From the NCBI RefSeq assembly GCF_036320655.1, contig NZ_CP143258.1, forward strand, positions 1,550,001 to 1,614,000: a DNA stretch of 64,000 nt. The letters are read 5' to 3'. Below are positions 17,194-28,122 of this stretch, piece after piece. Both the position numbers and the translations under genes were made by a program. The stretch is from Porphyromonas pogonae. GTDB lineage: Bacteria; Bacteroidota; Bacteroidia; Bacteroidales; Porphyromonadaceae. Position 1 is the stretch's first letter, and every line of letters begins with the position of its first letter. The notes under the pieces are model-generated. The model did not search any database and was not told the origin of the DNA. It saw nothing but the letters and a program-made list of their open reading frames with translations.

Positions 17194-18540
17194 TTACTGA
17201 AGTTTCTTTTTTATTTCTTCAGTTTCTTTTTCATACCCCGGTTTCTCCAGCAAGGCAAACATATTACCTTTATATGCTTCTACGCCAGGTTGGTTAAATG
17301 GGTTCACTTCAAGCATATATCCACTTAACCCAACTGCTTTTTCGAAGAAGTAAAACAGCTGTCCGATATAATATTCATTTAATTGTGGTAGTGAGACCTT
17401 GATATTAGGGACACCACCATCAATATGAGCCATTTGAGTCCCCAGTTCAGCCATCTTGTTCACTTCGTCCACTCTTTTCCCCGATAGATAATTCAGTCCA
17501 TCAAGGTTCTGCTCGTCAGTTGGGATATGAAGTTCATTATCGGGGGTTTCTATGGAAATGATAGTTTCGAAAATATTTCTCTCACCTTCTTGTATCCATT
17601 GCCCCATAGAGTGGAGATCTGTGGTAAAATCAACGGCTGCATTGAAGATTCCTTTGTGATCTTTTCCTTCACTTTCGCCAAAAAGCTGTTTCCACCATTC
17701 GCCTATGTAATGAAGTTTAGGATGGAAATTACCCAAAATTTCAATCTTCTTTCCATTTTGATAAAGTGTATTCCTGGCTGCAGCATATTGAGCTGACATA
17801 TTATGGGCGAAGTCTACATCTTCTCCTACAAATCCAGACATATCTTTTGCTCCTTTTACCAATTCTTTTATGTTGAAGCCTGCAACAGCTATGGGTAATA
17901 ATCCTACAGGAGTAAGTACGGAGAAACGCCCTCCTACATTATCAGGGATGATGAAAGTTTGGTAGCCTTCACTATCCGCCAATGTTCTCAATGCTCCTTT
18001 CTTTTCATCAGTTATTGCTACAATAAGCTCTTTAGCTTTCGCCTTACCTACATTTTTCTCAAGTAGTTCTTTGAGCAGTCTAAATGCAATAGCGGGCTCA
18101 GTAGTAGTTCCTGATTTAGAAATGTTGATGATACCAAATCTTTTATCTTTCAAGAAGGAGAGCATCTCGGACAAATAATCTTCTCCAATATTATGACCTG
18201 CAAAAAGGATAATCGGATTTTTATGTGTGGGGTAATATGCCTCAAAGCTATTGCTCATTGCTTCGATAACTGCTCTTGCTCCCAAATAGCTTCCGCCTAT
18301 ACCTATACTTATAACATAGTCGCATTCCGATCTTAGAGTTTGTGCTACTGACTCGATTTTGTCAAAATCATGGTCTGATATTTCAGCCGGTAAATTCAAC
18401 CACCCGATGTAATCATTGCCCGCCCCGGTACCTTTGTGAAGGTACTCCATATATTGCTTGCTCTTGTTTTCCCAAGCATTGATTTCTTCTTGAGATACAA
18501 AAGATAATATTCCTTTTAAATCTAATTTAATATTATTCAT
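17194..18540 (-). CDS. pgi: Glucose-6-phosphate isomerase
   Basis: The enzyme interconverts glucose-6-phosphate and fructose-6-phosphate in glycolysis. At 448 aa it belongs to the short bacterial form (the E. coli enzyme is about 550). [13 protein letters not shown] and SKSGTTTEP are the two sugar-phosphate (SIS) loops, and [11 protein letters not shown] is the family signature. It is 20 bases from gpsA, so the operon links glycolysis with phospholipid and wall synthesis. Confidence 0.97.
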   Translation of the reverse strand: MNNIKLDLKGILSFVSQEEINAWENKSKQYMEYLHKGTGAGNDYIGWLNLPAEISDHDFDKIESVAQTLRSECDYVISIGIGGSYLGARAVIEAMSNSFEAYYPTHKNPIILFAGHNIGEDYLSEMLSFLKDKRFGIINISKSGTTTEPAIAFRLLKELLEKNVGKAKAKELIVAITDEKKGALRTLADSEGYQTFIIPDNVGGRFSVLTPVGLLPIAVAGFNIKELVKGAKDMSGFVGEDVDFAHNMSAQYAAARNTLYQNGKKIEILGNFHPKLHYIGEWWKQLFGESEGKDHKGIFNAAVDFTTDLHSMGQWIQEGERNIFETIISIETPDNELHIPTDEQNLDGLNYLSGKRVDEVNKMAELGTQMAHIDGGVPNIKVSLPQLNEYYIGQLFYFFEKAVGLSGYMLEVNPFNQPGVEAYKGNMFALLEKPGYEKETEEIKKKLQ

Positions 18541-18560
18541 AATAATATTCTTTGTATAAT

Positions 18561-19565
18561 TTATTTAAAATTTTGCGCTAGTTTCAGTATTGCTTCTTTA
18601 GCAGGTGCTTTTTCATACAGTATCTCATATACTGTACTCATTATCGGCATATTTACTTGATATCTTTTATTTAATTCCCGTATACAATTGGCTCCATAGT
18701 AACCTTCTGCGATCATTGCCATTTCCATCTGCGCCGCTTTGACACTATAACCTTTGCCGATCATGTTGCCAAAAGTTCTGTTGCGACTATAATTGGAGTA
18801 TGCGGTAACTAATAAATCTCCGAGATATACAGATTCTGTAATATCTCTACCCAAGAGGTGTACAGTGTTGACAAAACTATTCATTTCAGATATAGCATTT
18901 GATATTAATACAGACTGAAAGTTGTCGCCATAACTCAATCCATTACAAATACCTGCAGCAATAGCATATATATTCTTCAATACTGATGCATACTCGATAC
19001 CTACAACATCTTTGCTGATAGCGCATCTTACAAAGTCATTAGAGAGGGTACTTGCTACTATGCTCGCTTTATTGATATCGAAACACCCTACAGTGAGGTA
19101 AGACATTCTTTCTTTCGCCACTTCCTCCGCATGGCACGGGCCTGATACCACCCCGATCATATCCATGGGCACATCCATTATATCCTGCAAATAGTCAGAT
19201 ACAAGTAGATTCTCATCCGGTACAATACCTTTAATTGCATTGATGAAAAGCTTACTTTTTGTACTCGAAGTTCTTACCCGTTTGAGGAATTGTTTTATAA
19301 ACGGAGAGGGCACGGCTAATATGACAGTGTCACTTGCCCTGAAAAAAGAATTAATATCAGAATCTGAGAAAAACTTGATTTTAGAAGTGTCAAATTCTGC
19401 TCCCGGGAGATATTTGGAATTTCTTCCGGTCTTTTTTATTTCGTCAATTTGCTTTGATGTACGCAATAGCCAATTAATTTTAGGCTCAGATTTTAGTACA
19501 ATCTTCGCTAGGGCAGTTGCCCAACTGCCCCCTCCCAAAATGCCGATATTACCAACCTCATTCAT
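18561..19565 (-). CDS. gpsA: Glycerol-3-phosphate dehydrogenase [NAD(P)+]
   Basis: The enzyme makes sn-glycerol-3-phosphate from DHAP, the backbone for phospholipids. The protein is 334 aa from the ATG at 19565; the codon before it is TTG and I do not use it. The nucleotide fold is [12 protein letters not shown] at the N-terminus, with Ala in place of the more usual Gly in the GSWGTALA motif. NAIKG and the AAG...GLSYGDN substrate region are intact. lysS lies 57 bases upstream. Confidence 0.95.
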   Translation of the reverse strand: MNEVGNIGILGGGSWATALAKIVLKSEPKINWLLRTSKQIDEIKKTGRNSKYLPGAEFDTSKIKFFSDSDINSFFRASDTVILAVPSPFIKQFLKRVRTSSTKSKLFINAIKGIVPDENLLVSDYLQDIMDVPMDMIGVVSGPCHAEEVAKERMSYLTVGCFDINKASIVASTLSNDFVRCAISKDVVGIEYASVLKNIYAIAAGICNGLSYGDNFQSVLISNAISEMNSFVNTVHLLGRDITESVYLGDLLVTAYSNYSRNRTFGNMIGKGYSVKAAQMEMAMIAEGYYGANCIRELNKRYQVNMPIMSTVYEILYEKAPAKEAILKLAQNFK

Positions 19566-19625
19566 CAAAACATTTCGATTTAAATATTACAATTGACTTT
19601 ATCATAAAATCATTAATAGCTATGA

Positions 19626-21350
19626 TTAGTTCAGCCAATTGCTTACAATATCAAGATTGAGAGATTCTATATCTAATTTATATTTCTTTTTTAGATCCAT
19701 CAAAGATTGCAATAATCTCCCCGGTTTATCTTTTTCTTTGAGCATATCTTCCACGGTAAGGTATCCTGCTTTATGCAATACAGGTACCCATTCTTCAGGT
19801 ACACCCTTTTGTGCAAATACCTCTTTACTATCTTTAGGCAATACTTTTTCCGGTCTCATTTGAGGGAATAGAAGCACTTCCTGTATACTTTCTTGACCTG
19901 TAATTAACATCACTAGTCTATCCATCCCTATACCCATACCGCTTGTGGGTGGCATGCCGTATTCAAGAGATCTGAGGAAGTCCTGATCAATATACATCGC
20001 TTCATCGTCACCTTTCTCAGATAATTTAAGTTGTTCTTCAAATCTATCACGCTGATCCAGAGGGTCATTTAGCTCAGAGTATGCATTAGCAATTTCCTTA
20101 CCATTGACCATGAGCTCGAAACGTTCTGTCAATTCCGGATTATTCCTATGTTCTTTAGTAAGTGGAGACATCGACTTGGGATAATCTGTGATAAATGTAG
20201 GTTGTATGTAAGTACCTTCACATTTTTCTCCGAAGATTTCATCAATGAGCTTTCCTTTACCCATTGTCTCATCTGCTTCTATATTGAGCTTTTTACATAC
20301 TTCACGCAATTCATCTTCATTCATGTTACTGATGTCAATACCGGTATTCTCCTTTATGGCATCAATCATTGTAACTCGCTTGTAGGGCGCTTTAAAGTCT
20401 ATTTCTTTATCTCCTACTTTTACTTTGGTTGTTCCGAGGACCTCCATGCATATATGTTCCAGCATTTGTTCGGTAAAACTCATCATCCAATTGTAATCCT
20501 TGTAAGAAACGTATATTTCCATGGCTGTAAACTCAGGATTGTGAGTCCTGTCCATGCCCTCATTGCGGAAGTTTCTGCTGAATTCGTATACTCCTTCAAA
20601 TCCGCCTACTATAAGTCTTTTGAGGTAAAGCTCATTTGCAATACGGAGATACAACGGCATGTCCAATGCATTGTGATGGGTAATAAATGGACGAGCTGCA
20701 GCTCCACCGGGGATAGGCTGCAATACCGGAGTATCTACTTCTATGTAACCTCTTTCATTAAAGAAGTTACGCATAGCATTGAATATCTTAGTTCTTTTTA
20801 AGAATATATCTTTTATATGGTCGTTTACTACCAGGTCTACATATCTTTGGCGATAGCGCATTTCTGCATCGCTGAAAGCATCATATACCACTCCATCTTT
20901 TACTTTGACCACCGGAAGGGGTTTCAAGCTTTTGGATAGGAATGTAAATTCTTGCGCATGGACTGATATTTCACCCATCTGGGTTCTAAATACAAAGCCT
21001 TTAATTCCAATGAAATCACCAATATCAAGTAGTTTTTTCAGAACGGTGTTATACAGGGTCTTATCTTCTCCCGGGCAGATGTCGTCACGAGTCACATATA
21101 TCTGGACACGCCCTTCAGAGTCCTGGAGTTCAAGAAAAGAAGCTTTACCCATGATTCGTTTACCCATAACACGCCCTGCGATGCTTACTTCCCTTTGGGG
21201 CGCATCATCTTTGAATGTGTCTAAAATTTCTTTTGAATAAGCTGTAACTGGGTATTCTTCAGCCGGATACGGGTTGATCCCAATAGCTTTCAATTCTTCG
21301 AGGCTCTGCCTTCTTATTATCTCCTGTTCACTAAGTTCTAAAATATTCAT
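19626..21350 (-). CDS. lysS: Lysyl-tRNA synthetase, class II
   Basis: This 574-aa synthetase charges tRNA-Lys. It has the N-terminal OB fold (GRVMGKR, about residues 60-160) and a class II core with RNFRNEG (motif 2) and [12 protein letters not shown] (motif 3). I set the start at ATG 21350 ([10 protein letters not shown]), as the upstream 23 residues are unlike the family. After motif 3 the protein carries an extra tail of roughly 70 residues ([21 protein letters not shown] onwards), longer than E. coli LysS. It looks like a helix-hairpin-helix type add-on. First gene of the lysS-gpsA-pgi stretch. Confidence 0.95.
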   Translation of the reverse strand: MNILELSEQEIIRRQSLEELKAIGINPYPAEEYPVTAYSKEILDTFKDDAPQREVSIAGRVMGKRIMGKASFLELQDSEGRVQIYVTRDDICPGEDKTLYNTVLKKLLDIGDFIGIKGFVFRTQMGEISVHAQEFTFLSKSLKPLPVVKVKDGVVYDAFSDAEMRYRQRYVDLVVNDHIKDIFLKRTKIFNAMRNFFNERGYIEVDTPVLQPIPGGAAARPFITHHNALDMPLYLRIANELYLKRLIVGGFEGVYEFSRNFRNEGMDRTHNPEFTAMEIYVSYKDYNWMMSFTEQMLEHICMEVLGTTKVKVGDKEIDFKAPYKRVTMIDAIKENTGIDISNMNEDELREVCKKLNIEADETMGKGKLIDEIFGEKCEGTYIQPTFITDYPKSMSPLTKEHRNNPELTERFELMVNGKEIANAYSELNDPLDQRDRFEEQLKLSEKGDDEAMYIDQDFLRSLEYGMPPTSGMGIGMDRLVMLITGQESIQEVLLFPQMRPEKVLPKDSKEVFAQKGVPEEWVPVLHKAGYLTVEDMLKEKDKPGRLLQSLMDLKKKYKLDIESLNLDIVSNWLN

Positions 21351-21471
21351 CTTTATATATTCGATATGAATGAAAGCTTGTATGATATGATAAAAAGTTC
21401 GGATCCATATACAATACAAGCTTTCCCTAAGCTATAAATTTACACAAAGATAGTTTTAATTAGTCAAAATA

Positions 21472-22350
21472 CTAAATGCGTTCGAGCACTAAATCAATAA
21501 GACCCTCAATGCTACCTTTATAATTGGTATTCATATTTTCAGCTCTCCTTCCTGCGATGATACAACACACTGTCATAGCTCTATGTCCCATAAGGGCTGA
21601 TAGACCTGCAAGCGATGAGCTTTCCATTTCATAGTTAGTGATGTGTTTGTCTTCAAAATTGAAGCTCTCAATCTTTTGATTGAGCTTGGGGTCTCTGAGA
21701 GCTAAGCGCAATTGACGCCCTTGCGGACCATAGAACCCATTAGCAGCTATGGTATTGCCTCGTAGTATATCATTTTGTGTTATTTGTTCAATGAGTGAGT
21801 TGTCCGATTTTACCACATAAGGTTTGAGACCCTCTATTTTCCAATCCAGTTGTTCCAGCAATGCTTCCTCAAACTTTTCATCTCTTACGCGTCCGCTGTG
21901 AGCATAAAAATAAAGTACTCCGTCAAAACCAATACTTCTTTCAGCGGCTACATAAGTGCCTATAGGACATTCTTCTTGTAACCCTCCAGAAGTACCCACA
22001 CGTACCAGTGTCAGTTGTTTGAAGTCATCCTTTACTTCTCGGGTATTGAAGTCAATATTGGCCAAAGCATCAAGCTCATTCATCACAATATCAATATTGT
22101 CTGTGCCTATCCCGTGGCTTAGCACTGTGATACGTTTGCCTTTGTATACACCTGTTATTGTATGAAACTCTCTGCTACTGATGTTGCATTCTATCGAGTC
22201 AAACCGTTGAGCCACCATATCTACTCTGCTCGGATCTCCTACCAAAAAAATCTTATCTGATAATTGTTCCGGTTTAATATGCAGATGAAACACTGATCCA
22301 TCTTCATTTATTATGAGCTCTGATGGTGGTATAATTCTTTTATTTTCCAT
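21472..22350 (-). CDS. Nucleoside phosphorylase, uridine-phosphorylase-like
   Basis: This 292-aa protein of the PNP/UDP phosphorylase family cleaves nucleosides with phosphate for base salvage. FLVGDPSRVDMVAQRF holds the GDP phosphate-binding loop, LTLVRVGTSGG the second phosphate-binding segment, and NYEMESSSLAGL the ribose-binding MExE-like motif. The exact base specificity (uridine versus purine) is not certain. It lies 29 bases from the TPR/PD40 gene on the same strand. Confidence 0.87.
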   Translation of the reverse strand: MENKRIIPPSELIINEDGSVFHLHIKPEQLSDKIFLVGDPSRVDMVAQRFDSIECNISSREFHTITGVYKGKRITVLSHGIGTDNIDIVMNELDALANIDFNTREVKDDFKQLTLVRVGTSGGLQEECPIGTYVAAERSIGFDGVLYFYAHSGRVRDEKFEEALLEQLDWKIEGLKPYVVKSDNSLIEQITQNDILRGNTIAANGFYGPQGRQLRLALRDPKLNQKIESFNFEDKHITNYEMESSSLAGLSALMGHRAMTVCCIIAGRRAENMNTNYKGSIEGLIDLVLERI

Positions 22351-22379
22351 AATATGTAGTTTTTAAAATATAAGTGTGA

Positions 22380-23813
22380 TTAGTTGTTTCTTAGTTCTAA
22401 CTCTCTTGTTTCTAATATGAGAGTTTGCAATTTTTGCTTTGCAGTCTCTTGCTTCTTCTCAAGTGCCACTATATCAGGAGTAAGCTGTGCTTTTTGTTCT
22501 GCTGAGCCTTCGGTGTATTTCTTTCTCAGTGAAAGTAGGTTTGTCTCAGTGATATTCAGCTCTTTCTGTAATTTCATCACTTCAGAAAATCGCTCCAATG
22601 CCATTGAGCTTTTGAAATCTTTGAGATAATGATATACCCTGTTTCCCGTAATTACAAAGTCAAACTCATATTCTTCCTTGGGCGATTCCTGTTTATTGTT
22701 TGATATTTCTGAGTTTTTTTCAGAAGTGTCTTTCAGTTCTTTCATGCTCTTGAGAGTAGCCCACATTTTTTTTACATCCGGATTGTCATCTGCTACAGGT
22801 ATAAACTCCTTGTTTTGTACAAAGGTGTATATGACTACAGAATCAGAAGACTGATACCGATCACTGACAAGATAGCCAATATTCTTAGCATTGTCAAAAG
22901 CTAATATATAGTCATTGAATGGTGAGTTGAAGGGCATTCCCAAGTGGGACGGCTCTAAGTATTCATTGTTGTCAAGATTGAATCTCGAGAAATATATGTC
23001 GTATCCACCTAGTCCATCCTCAGCATTCCGTGCAAAGTAAAGAGTAGTTCCGTCTTGTCTTATAAACGGAAAGTTTTCGTCTGCTGTGCTGTTGAGCTTG
23101 TCTATAGCTACGGGAGTAGACCACTTACCTCCTATAATACTTGATGTATAAAGATTGAGCGAACTGTCATTGCTTTGTTGAGATGAAAATACTTTATTGC
23201 TCTGCAACCCATTTATACATGCAGTCGCAATACTGCCTTTGTTTAGTGTTGTGACTTCTTGTTTTTGTAGAGTACCTTCGCCATGAGATAGTCTGATCGC
23301 TTTGAGCATTTCATGTTTGGGATAAACTGTACTATCAATTATGGTGAGTCGTTCTGTCTTATCAAGTAGCTTCTCTGCCTTGGATATCTTTTTTTCCAGT
23401 ATCATTGCTTGATGAGGAACTTCTTTCTTCCGTTTTTTGAGTGGAGCCGTATATTTTTCCAAAGAAGCTTTGGCTTTACCAAAATCATAGTTGTAATAAT
23501 AGGCCTCGGCAAGATAGATATGTCCTTGAGCACCCAATTTGGGTGCTAATGACTGAAAGAGGGTTAAAGCTATCTCAGGTTTGCCGTTATGTAGAGTGGC
23601 TTGCGCAATTAATAACTTGATATTCTTGTCTTTGGGGTTTTGGCTCTCTAGCTGCCTGGCCATAGTGAGGCTTTGCGCATAATTGCCATTGTTATAAAGA
23701 TTCTGAGCCTCTTCAAGACTTTGTCCCGTGGCGTAGTAACAATTATATGAAAATAATGACAATCCCAGGCACATTATTCCCATTACTTTTTTTATCAAAT
23801 TACGTTTCTTCAT
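22380..23813 (-). CDS. Secreted TPR and PD40 (WD40-like) repeat protein
   Basis: This 477-aa exported protein has a signal peptide (about residues 1-31, ending YATGQS), then TPR-like repeats at about 32-150 (YNNGNYAQSLTMA, YYYNYDFGKAKAS). Next is a stretch with PD40 beta-propeller motifs at about 245-330 (DENFPFIRQDGTTLYF, GGYDIYFSRF), and a helical coiled-coil tail rich in K, E and Q. The TPR plus PD40 order recalls type IX secretion and OmpA-like envelope proteins such as PorE, but no OmpA domain is present. It is probably periplasmic. I cannot assign a precise role. Confidence 0.75.
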   Translation of the reverse strand: MKKRNLIKKVMGIMCLGLSLFSYNCYYATGQSLEEAQNLYNNGNYAQSLTMARQLESQNPKDKNIKLLIAQATLHNGKPEIALTLFQSLAPKLGAQGHIYLAEAYYYNYDFGKAKASLEKYTAPLKKRKKEVPHQAMILEKKISKAEKLLDKTERLTIIDSTVYPKHEMLKAIRLSHGEGTLQKQEVTTLNKGSIATACINGLQSNKVFSSQQSNDSSLNLYTSSIIGGKWSTPVAIDKLNSTADENFPFIRQDGTTLYFARNAEDGLGGYDIYFSRFNLDNNEYLEPSHLGMPFNSPFNDYILAFDNAKNIGYLVSDRYQSSDSVVIYTFVQNKEFIPVADDNPDVKKMWATLKSMKELKDTSEKNSEISNNKQESPKEEYEFDFVITGNRVYHYLKDFKSSMALERFSEVMKLQKELNITETNLLSLRKKYTEGSAEQKAQLTPDIVALEKKQETAKQKLQTLILETRELELRNN

Positions 23814-23937
23814 CTAAAGAGTATTAATATTATTAGGGGAAGTAACTCTTACAGATGTAAAGATACACAATTTTATATTGCTTGCTATGGCTGCGTATGC
23901 TGTCTAATGGATACTTTATACTATATGTGAAGCATGA

Positions 23938-24897
23938 TTAACAGTTTTCGAGAGAACAAGATGTATTCTCAGGATCAAGTTCTATAGTCAGATGCTCTAT
24001 GTGATATTGTGCAGCAACATCCCTGATTTCTCTTTTGAATGCGGCTATTGTTTCAGGGGTACAGATTTTGTTACATCGATAAACTACGTGTATAGTCATA
24101 ATGTGACTCTCACCATCCAATGTCCAAAGATGTATATCATGAACAGAACATACATTAGGTATCTCCAAAATTTTGGTTTCCAGCCCGGCTCGATCTACAT
24201 CTGTAGGTACTCCTTGAAGCAATATTTTGAACGATTCCCTTAGATTGCGGTATACATTGTATAGTATCCACATTGTAATGCATAGTGATAATATGGGGTC
24301 CAATATAGGCACTTTTACAAACATCATTACCAAACTTACGATAAGTACTGCTATCCATCCCAATACATCTTCCAGCATATGGAGCATTACTGCTCGTTCG
24401 CTGAGCGAGTGTCCTAAGCGTAATCTCAATACTGCTGCACCATTTATGATCACACCGAATATTGCTAGAATAAGCATACCTTTGGCTTTAGGTTCTGATG
24501 GGTCGATGAGGCGCTCTACAGAAGCAATGATAACAAATACAGATCCCACGAGTAGTAAGATAGAAATGAGCAGTGCGCCCAGTAAAGCAAATCGCTTATA
24601 ACCATAAGTAAAAGTAGCGTCACGGCCTTTCTTGGACAACTTCTGAAGTCGCCATGCGATACCCAGAGATATAGAGTCTCCGAAATCATGCAAAGCATCA
24701 GACATGATAGCCACACTTCCGGTATAGATACCTCCTACAAGTTCTATAATAGCAAAAAAGATATTCAGGAAAAAAGCCGTGAGTATATTGCCCTCACTGT
24801 GATGACCATGCATGTGGGTATGATGATGTCCTTGATGACTATGGTTGTGACCGTGGCAACAATGCATGTGCTCTTGTGATTTATCTATATCATTCAT
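23938..24897 (-). CDS. Cation diffusion facilitator (zinc-type CDF) transporter
   Basis: This 319-aa inner-membrane exporter of divalent metal has a cytoplasmic N-terminal His-rich tail (HGHNHSHQGHHHTHMHGHH), six membrane segments and a C-terminal ferredoxin-like domain. The transport-site motifs are SDALHDFGDS (TM2) and HMLEDVLG (TM5, with H and D), as in zinc exporters. I took ATG 24897 (MNDIDKS); an in-frame ATG at 24906 is possible. A TAATTTTG element lies just upstream on the minus strand. The His-rich tail suggests Zn, but Co or Cd cannot be excluded. Confidence 0.92.
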   Translation of the reverse strand: MNDIDKSQEHMHCCHGHNHSHQGHHHTHMHGHHSEGNILTAFFLNIFFAIIELVGGIYTGSVAIMSDALHDFGDSISLGIAWRLQKLSKKGRDATFTYGYKRFALLGALLISILLLVGSVFVIIASVERLIDPSEPKAKGMLILAIFGVIINGAAVLRLRLGHSLSERAVMLHMLEDVLGWIAVLIVSLVMMFVKVPILDPILSLCITMWILYNVYRNLRESFKILLQGVPTDVDRAGLETKILEIPNVCSVHDIHLWTLDGESHIMTIHVVYRCNKICTPETIAAFKREIRDVAAQYHIEHLTIELDPENTSCSLENC

Positions 24898-25194
24898 AAT
24901 TGTCATCCATTTATTTATAATTACAAAATTAATTAATACTCTATCATATCCCATGACTACAGTATCCAAAAAATAAAAATACCCTCATGTAGGTATTGTA
25001 TGATAAGGTCCCGGTTCAGCTCAATAACCTTGTATCTTACATTTACGGCCTTTGTTTACTTCGATTTATATTATATGCCGTGATAGTGATAATGTTTTTA
25101 AAAACTTTGCATCATATTTCCTTTTATTAATTCTTTATATAATTAACTTTGTTGTCTATTTGAATCCTTATATCGGAGTAATTAATTTTGTAAT

Positions 25195-25941
25195 ATGCAA
25201 AACGATTCCATAGTAATAATCCCCACTTACAACGAGCGAGAGAATATTGCTCAAATGATTGAGACCGTTTTTAGTCTACCCAAAGCCTTTGATATCCTCA
25301 TTATTGATGACGGATCGCCTGACGGCACCGCGCAGATTGTAAAAACATTGCAATCCAATCACAGCAATCTATTCTTGGTCGAGCGTAGCGGTAAGTTGGG
25401 TTTAGGTACGGCATATATCGCAGGATTCAAATGGAGTCTTGCTCACAACTACGAATATATCTTTGAGATGGACTGTGATTTTAGTCATCCCCCCCATAAG
25501 CTTATTGACCTATACAATGCATGTGCGCAAGATGGGGCTGATGTAGCTATAGGATCCAGATATATAAAAGGTGGTAAGGTCAAGAACTGGCCTTTGGGTA
25601 GGATCATGATGAGTTACGGAGCATCTCTGTATGTAAAGGCTGTAACTTGGATGCCTGTCAATGACACTACTGCGGGTTTTGTTTGCTATAGGAGGCGTGT
25701 ATTGGAATCTATAGACTTAGATTCTATACACTTCAAAGGATATGCCTTCCAGATCGAGATGAAGTATACAGCCAGGTGCCTTGGATTTAAAATCAAAGAA
25801 GTCCCTATTACTTTTGAAAATAGGGTATTGGGTACATCCAAGATGAATAGTTCTATTTTCGGAGAAGCATTTACCGGAGTACTCAAACTCCGATGGTGGC
25901 GTATGACCAATAAATTTCCTAAAAGAAACAGTCAGCAATGA
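25195..25941 (+). CDS. Polyprenol-phosphate mannose synthase-like glycosyltransferase
   Basis: This 248-aa GT2-family enzyme resembles dolichol-phosphate mannosyltransferase (DPM1) and would move a sugar from GDP- or UDP-sugar to a polyprenyl phosphate. [11 protein letters not shown] at the start, DDGSPDGT, and MDCDFSHPP (the DxD-type metal site) are clear. No membrane segments are present after the catalytic domain. It overlaps pyrC by four bases (ATGA), so the two are translationally coupled. A TAACTTTG promoter element lies about 50 bases upstream. Confidence 0.9.
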   Translation: MQNDSIVIIPTYNERENIAQMIETVFSLPKAFDILIIDDGSPDGTAQIVKTLQSNHSNLFLVERSGKLGLGTAYIAGFKWSLAHNYEYIFEMDCDFSHPPHKLIDLYNACAQDGADVAIGSRYIKGGKVKNWPLGRIMMSYGASLYVKAVTWMPVNDTTAGFVCYRRRVLESIDLDSIHFKGYAFQIEMKYTARCLGFKIKEVPITFENRVLGTSKMNSSIFGEAFTGVLKLRWWRMTNKFPKRNSQQ

Positions 25942-27296
25942 GAATATATCTGAAGAATGCCACAATCATCAATGAGCGACAAACCTACCTTGGCTCAGTC
26001 ATTATAGAGAATGAGTGGATATCACGCATTGTAAAAGCGGATGAGCAGGAGGCGGAATATGCAGAGTCCATGCACTTTGATGAAGTGATCGATTGTGAAG
26101 GACTGCTACTCATCCCGGGTTGCATTGATGATCAGGTACACTTCAGAGAACCCGGACTTACCAAGAAGGCCGATATTATGAGTGAGAGCCGTGCTGCTAT
26201 TGCAGGCGGCGTTACGTCATTCATGGATATGCCCAATACCAACCCGCCTACTACTGTAACAGAACAACTCGATTATAAACTCCAAAGAGCGGCCGATACC
26301 TCTTGGGCAAACTATGCTTTCTTTTTTGGAGGTACCAATGATAATATCGAAGAAATCAAAAAAATAGATCCGCATAAAGTACCCGGGCTAAAGCTTTTTT
26401 TAGGCTCATCTACCGGCAACATGTTGGTCGACAACAAAGAGACCCTGAGCCGTATTTTCAAAGAAACAGATCTACTCATAGCCACTCATTGCGAAAAAGA
26501 AGAGATTATAAGGGCAAACAAGGAATTTTTCAAGAAAAAATATAATCAGGAAAATCTCAACATCTTTTTTCATCCCATAATCAGAAGTGCTGAGGCCTGC
26601 TATGAATCATCTTATGAGGCTGTATCTCTTGCACAGCAATATAATAGCCGATTGCATATCCTCCATATTTCTACAGCCAAAGAGTTGTCCTTGTTTCGCA
26701 ATGATATTCCACTCAAGGACAAACGAATAACCTCTGAGGTCTGTGTGCATCACTTATGGTTCAGTGATCAGGACTATGAATCCTACGGCAATAAAATCAA
26801 ATGGAACCCAGCTATCAAAACTATACAAGATAGAGACGCACTGCGCCAAGGGGTCAATAACAACCTGATTGATATCATTGCTACTGACCATGCCCCTCAC
26901 CTGTGGGAGGAAAAGCAAGGCAATTGTCTCAGTGCTGCCAGTGGAGGTCCTCTTATTCAATATTCTCTGCTCACCATGCTCGAAATGGCTCGTAGCGGCA
27001 TCTTTAGCCGTGAGACAGTGGTGGATAAGATGTGTCACCAACCTGCCGAACTTTTTCATATCCACAAGAGAGGATATATAAGAGAAGGTTATTACGCCGA
27101 TCTTGTTCTTGTAAACCCCAATGCTCAATGCACAGTTGATAAATCATCGATACTCAGTAAGTGCGGATGGTCTCCTTTTGAAGGACAAACATTCTCACAC
27201 GCAGTGGAGTATACCTTAGTCAATGGTTATATTGCCGTAAAGCAAGGTGTGGTTTCTGAGGAACGGCCTTCGGTAATGCCTTTGGTATTTTCGTAA
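25938..27296 (+). CDS. pyrC: Dihydroorotase
   Basis: The enzyme cyclises N-carbamoyl-aspartate to dihydroorotate in pyrimidine synthesis. This is the longer, class I type at 452 aa. The metal-binding start reads [16 protein letters not shown], which is the signature DxHxHxREPG with Gln in place of the first His (DQVH). The later metal ligands are in [15 protein letters not shown] and ATDHAPH. It overlaps the glycosyltransferase gene by four bases. A repeat-rich gap follows. Confidence 0.93.
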   Translation: MRIYLKNATIINERQTYLGSVIIENEWISRIVKADEQEAEYAESMHFDEVIDCEGLLLIPGCIDDQVHFREPGLTKKADIMSESRAAIAGGVTSFMDMPNTNPPTTVTEQLDYKLQRAADTSWANYAFFFGGTNDNIEEIKKIDPHKVPGLKLFLGSSTGNMLVDNKETLSRIFKETDLLIATHCEKEEIIRANKEFFKKKYNQENLNIFFHPIIRSAEACYESSYEAVSLAQQYNSRLHILHISTAKELSLFRNDIPLKDKRITSEVCVHHLWFSDQDYESYGNKIKWNPAIKTIQDRDALRQGVNNNLIDIIATDHAPHLWEEKQGNCLSAASGGPLIQYSLLTMLEMARSGIFSRETVVDKMCHQPAELFHIHKRGYIREGYYADLVLVNPNAQCTVDKSSILSKCGWSPFEGQTFSHAVEYTLVNGYIAVKQGVVSEERPSVMPLVFS

Positions 27297-27570
27297 ACGC
27301 AAAAATCCCCCTGCGTTGGTATCTTATATGATGCAATCTTCATAGTATCCCAGCTATTATCCTGTAGTTATTACTCTACAGTTTTGCCCATTATTAAGCA
27401 CCCTTTTTGAGGTTGTAGATGTTTTACCATTATATGTCTGGTCTATCTATCGCGATTTACCCTCCTGCATGACTTGTCATAGCCAAATGCATCTACATCT
27501 ATCATTATGTCAGTATTTATATCTTTTATCATTTTTCATTTTAGTTTGTTTTAGCTCCATTTGCGGGCTA

Positions 27571-27602
27571 TTGACAAATGGGGTGCTAATATTGTATCTT
27601 TG
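27571..27602 (+). promoter_or_regulatory. Strong Bacteroidota-type promoter (cassette 2)
   Basis: TTGACAAA at 27571 is the -33 element and TATCTTTG at 27595-27602 the -7 element, with 21 bases between TTG and TAT. The whole unit is strikingly close to the promoter at 50876-50906: TTGACAAA, then a G-rich stretch, then TTGTATCTTTGTAA. Confidence 0.75.
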
Positions 27603-27654
27603 TAACCAAACGCTAAAAATATCTTCATAACTATCCATAGGCAATAACGAACTC

Positions 27655-27772
27655 ATGAGTATGAAAGCAAATATCGTAAATATATCTAGTTATACCGAGG
27701 TTTATAGCCTTCATAACCATAGTATAAACGACGGGGGCATGCTTTCAATTATAGTAGGCAGAAAGCCATATA
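27655..27772 (+). pseudogene. Short ORF interrupted by MITE copy B
   Basis: The ATG at 27655 opens MSMKANIVNISSY and runs to PY at the MITE junction. With the MITE and one target copy removed, the frame would close within two codons, giving a peptide of about 40 residues that ends MLSIIVGRKPYR. In place of that, the present frame runs on into the MITE for 20 further codons. The last codons align in frame with the end of the short ORF at 50985-51086 (MLSIIVGRKP against VLQFIVSRP), with several synonymous changes. It lies 53 bases after the promoter. Coding status is unproven. Confidence 0.3.
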
Positions 27773-27959
27773 GAGACCGTTGCATAGCAGGCCAATTGCT
27801 TCGTTGCTTGCGAGATTCGCGCTTGGTCATTTACCTGAAGTAAACTCCCTGTGCACTCACTCTTAGCGCCTTGCACTTTACCTTCTCTGCCCGGTCAAAG
27901 TGTCTTTTGTCGGCTTTGCCTCCAAAATCCATGAGACTGTTGCAAAAGACAACAGTCTC
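27773..27959 (+). mobile_element. 187-bp MITE, copy B, with 5-bp target duplication
   Basis: The element has the same length and ends as copy A: GAGACCGTTGCA at the left, CAACAGTCTC at the right. ATATA flanks it on both sides (27768-27772 and 27960-27964), a perfect 5-bp duplication. The right end has a perfect 10-bp hairpin (GAGACTGTTG at 27933-27942 with CAACAGTCTC at 27950-27959). It has inserted into the short ORF that follows the promoter at 27571, so it is younger than that cassette. Confidence 0.88.
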
Positions 27960-28122
27960 ATATAGGTAACCATGTAGCTATGAATCTTAGGTAAGTATAC
28001 TCAGATACTTCTCATTATTACCGCTTTCCTATTTCTTGTATTATGAAGCTTTTTGTGTTACTATCGTTTTTCAGAACTCCTTATTGCTTTATCATAAATT
28101 CTTGTAGATAAGTCCATCGACT

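Noticed and set aside
20148-20801. 217-codon ORF antisense to lysS
   Set aside because: It lies wholly inside the conserved lysS core, where codon use and motifs of the lysS frame explain the sequence.
27297-27330. Terminator directly after pyrC
   Set aside because: Only a 5-bp stem (ACGCA/TGCGT) with a large loop and no T run.
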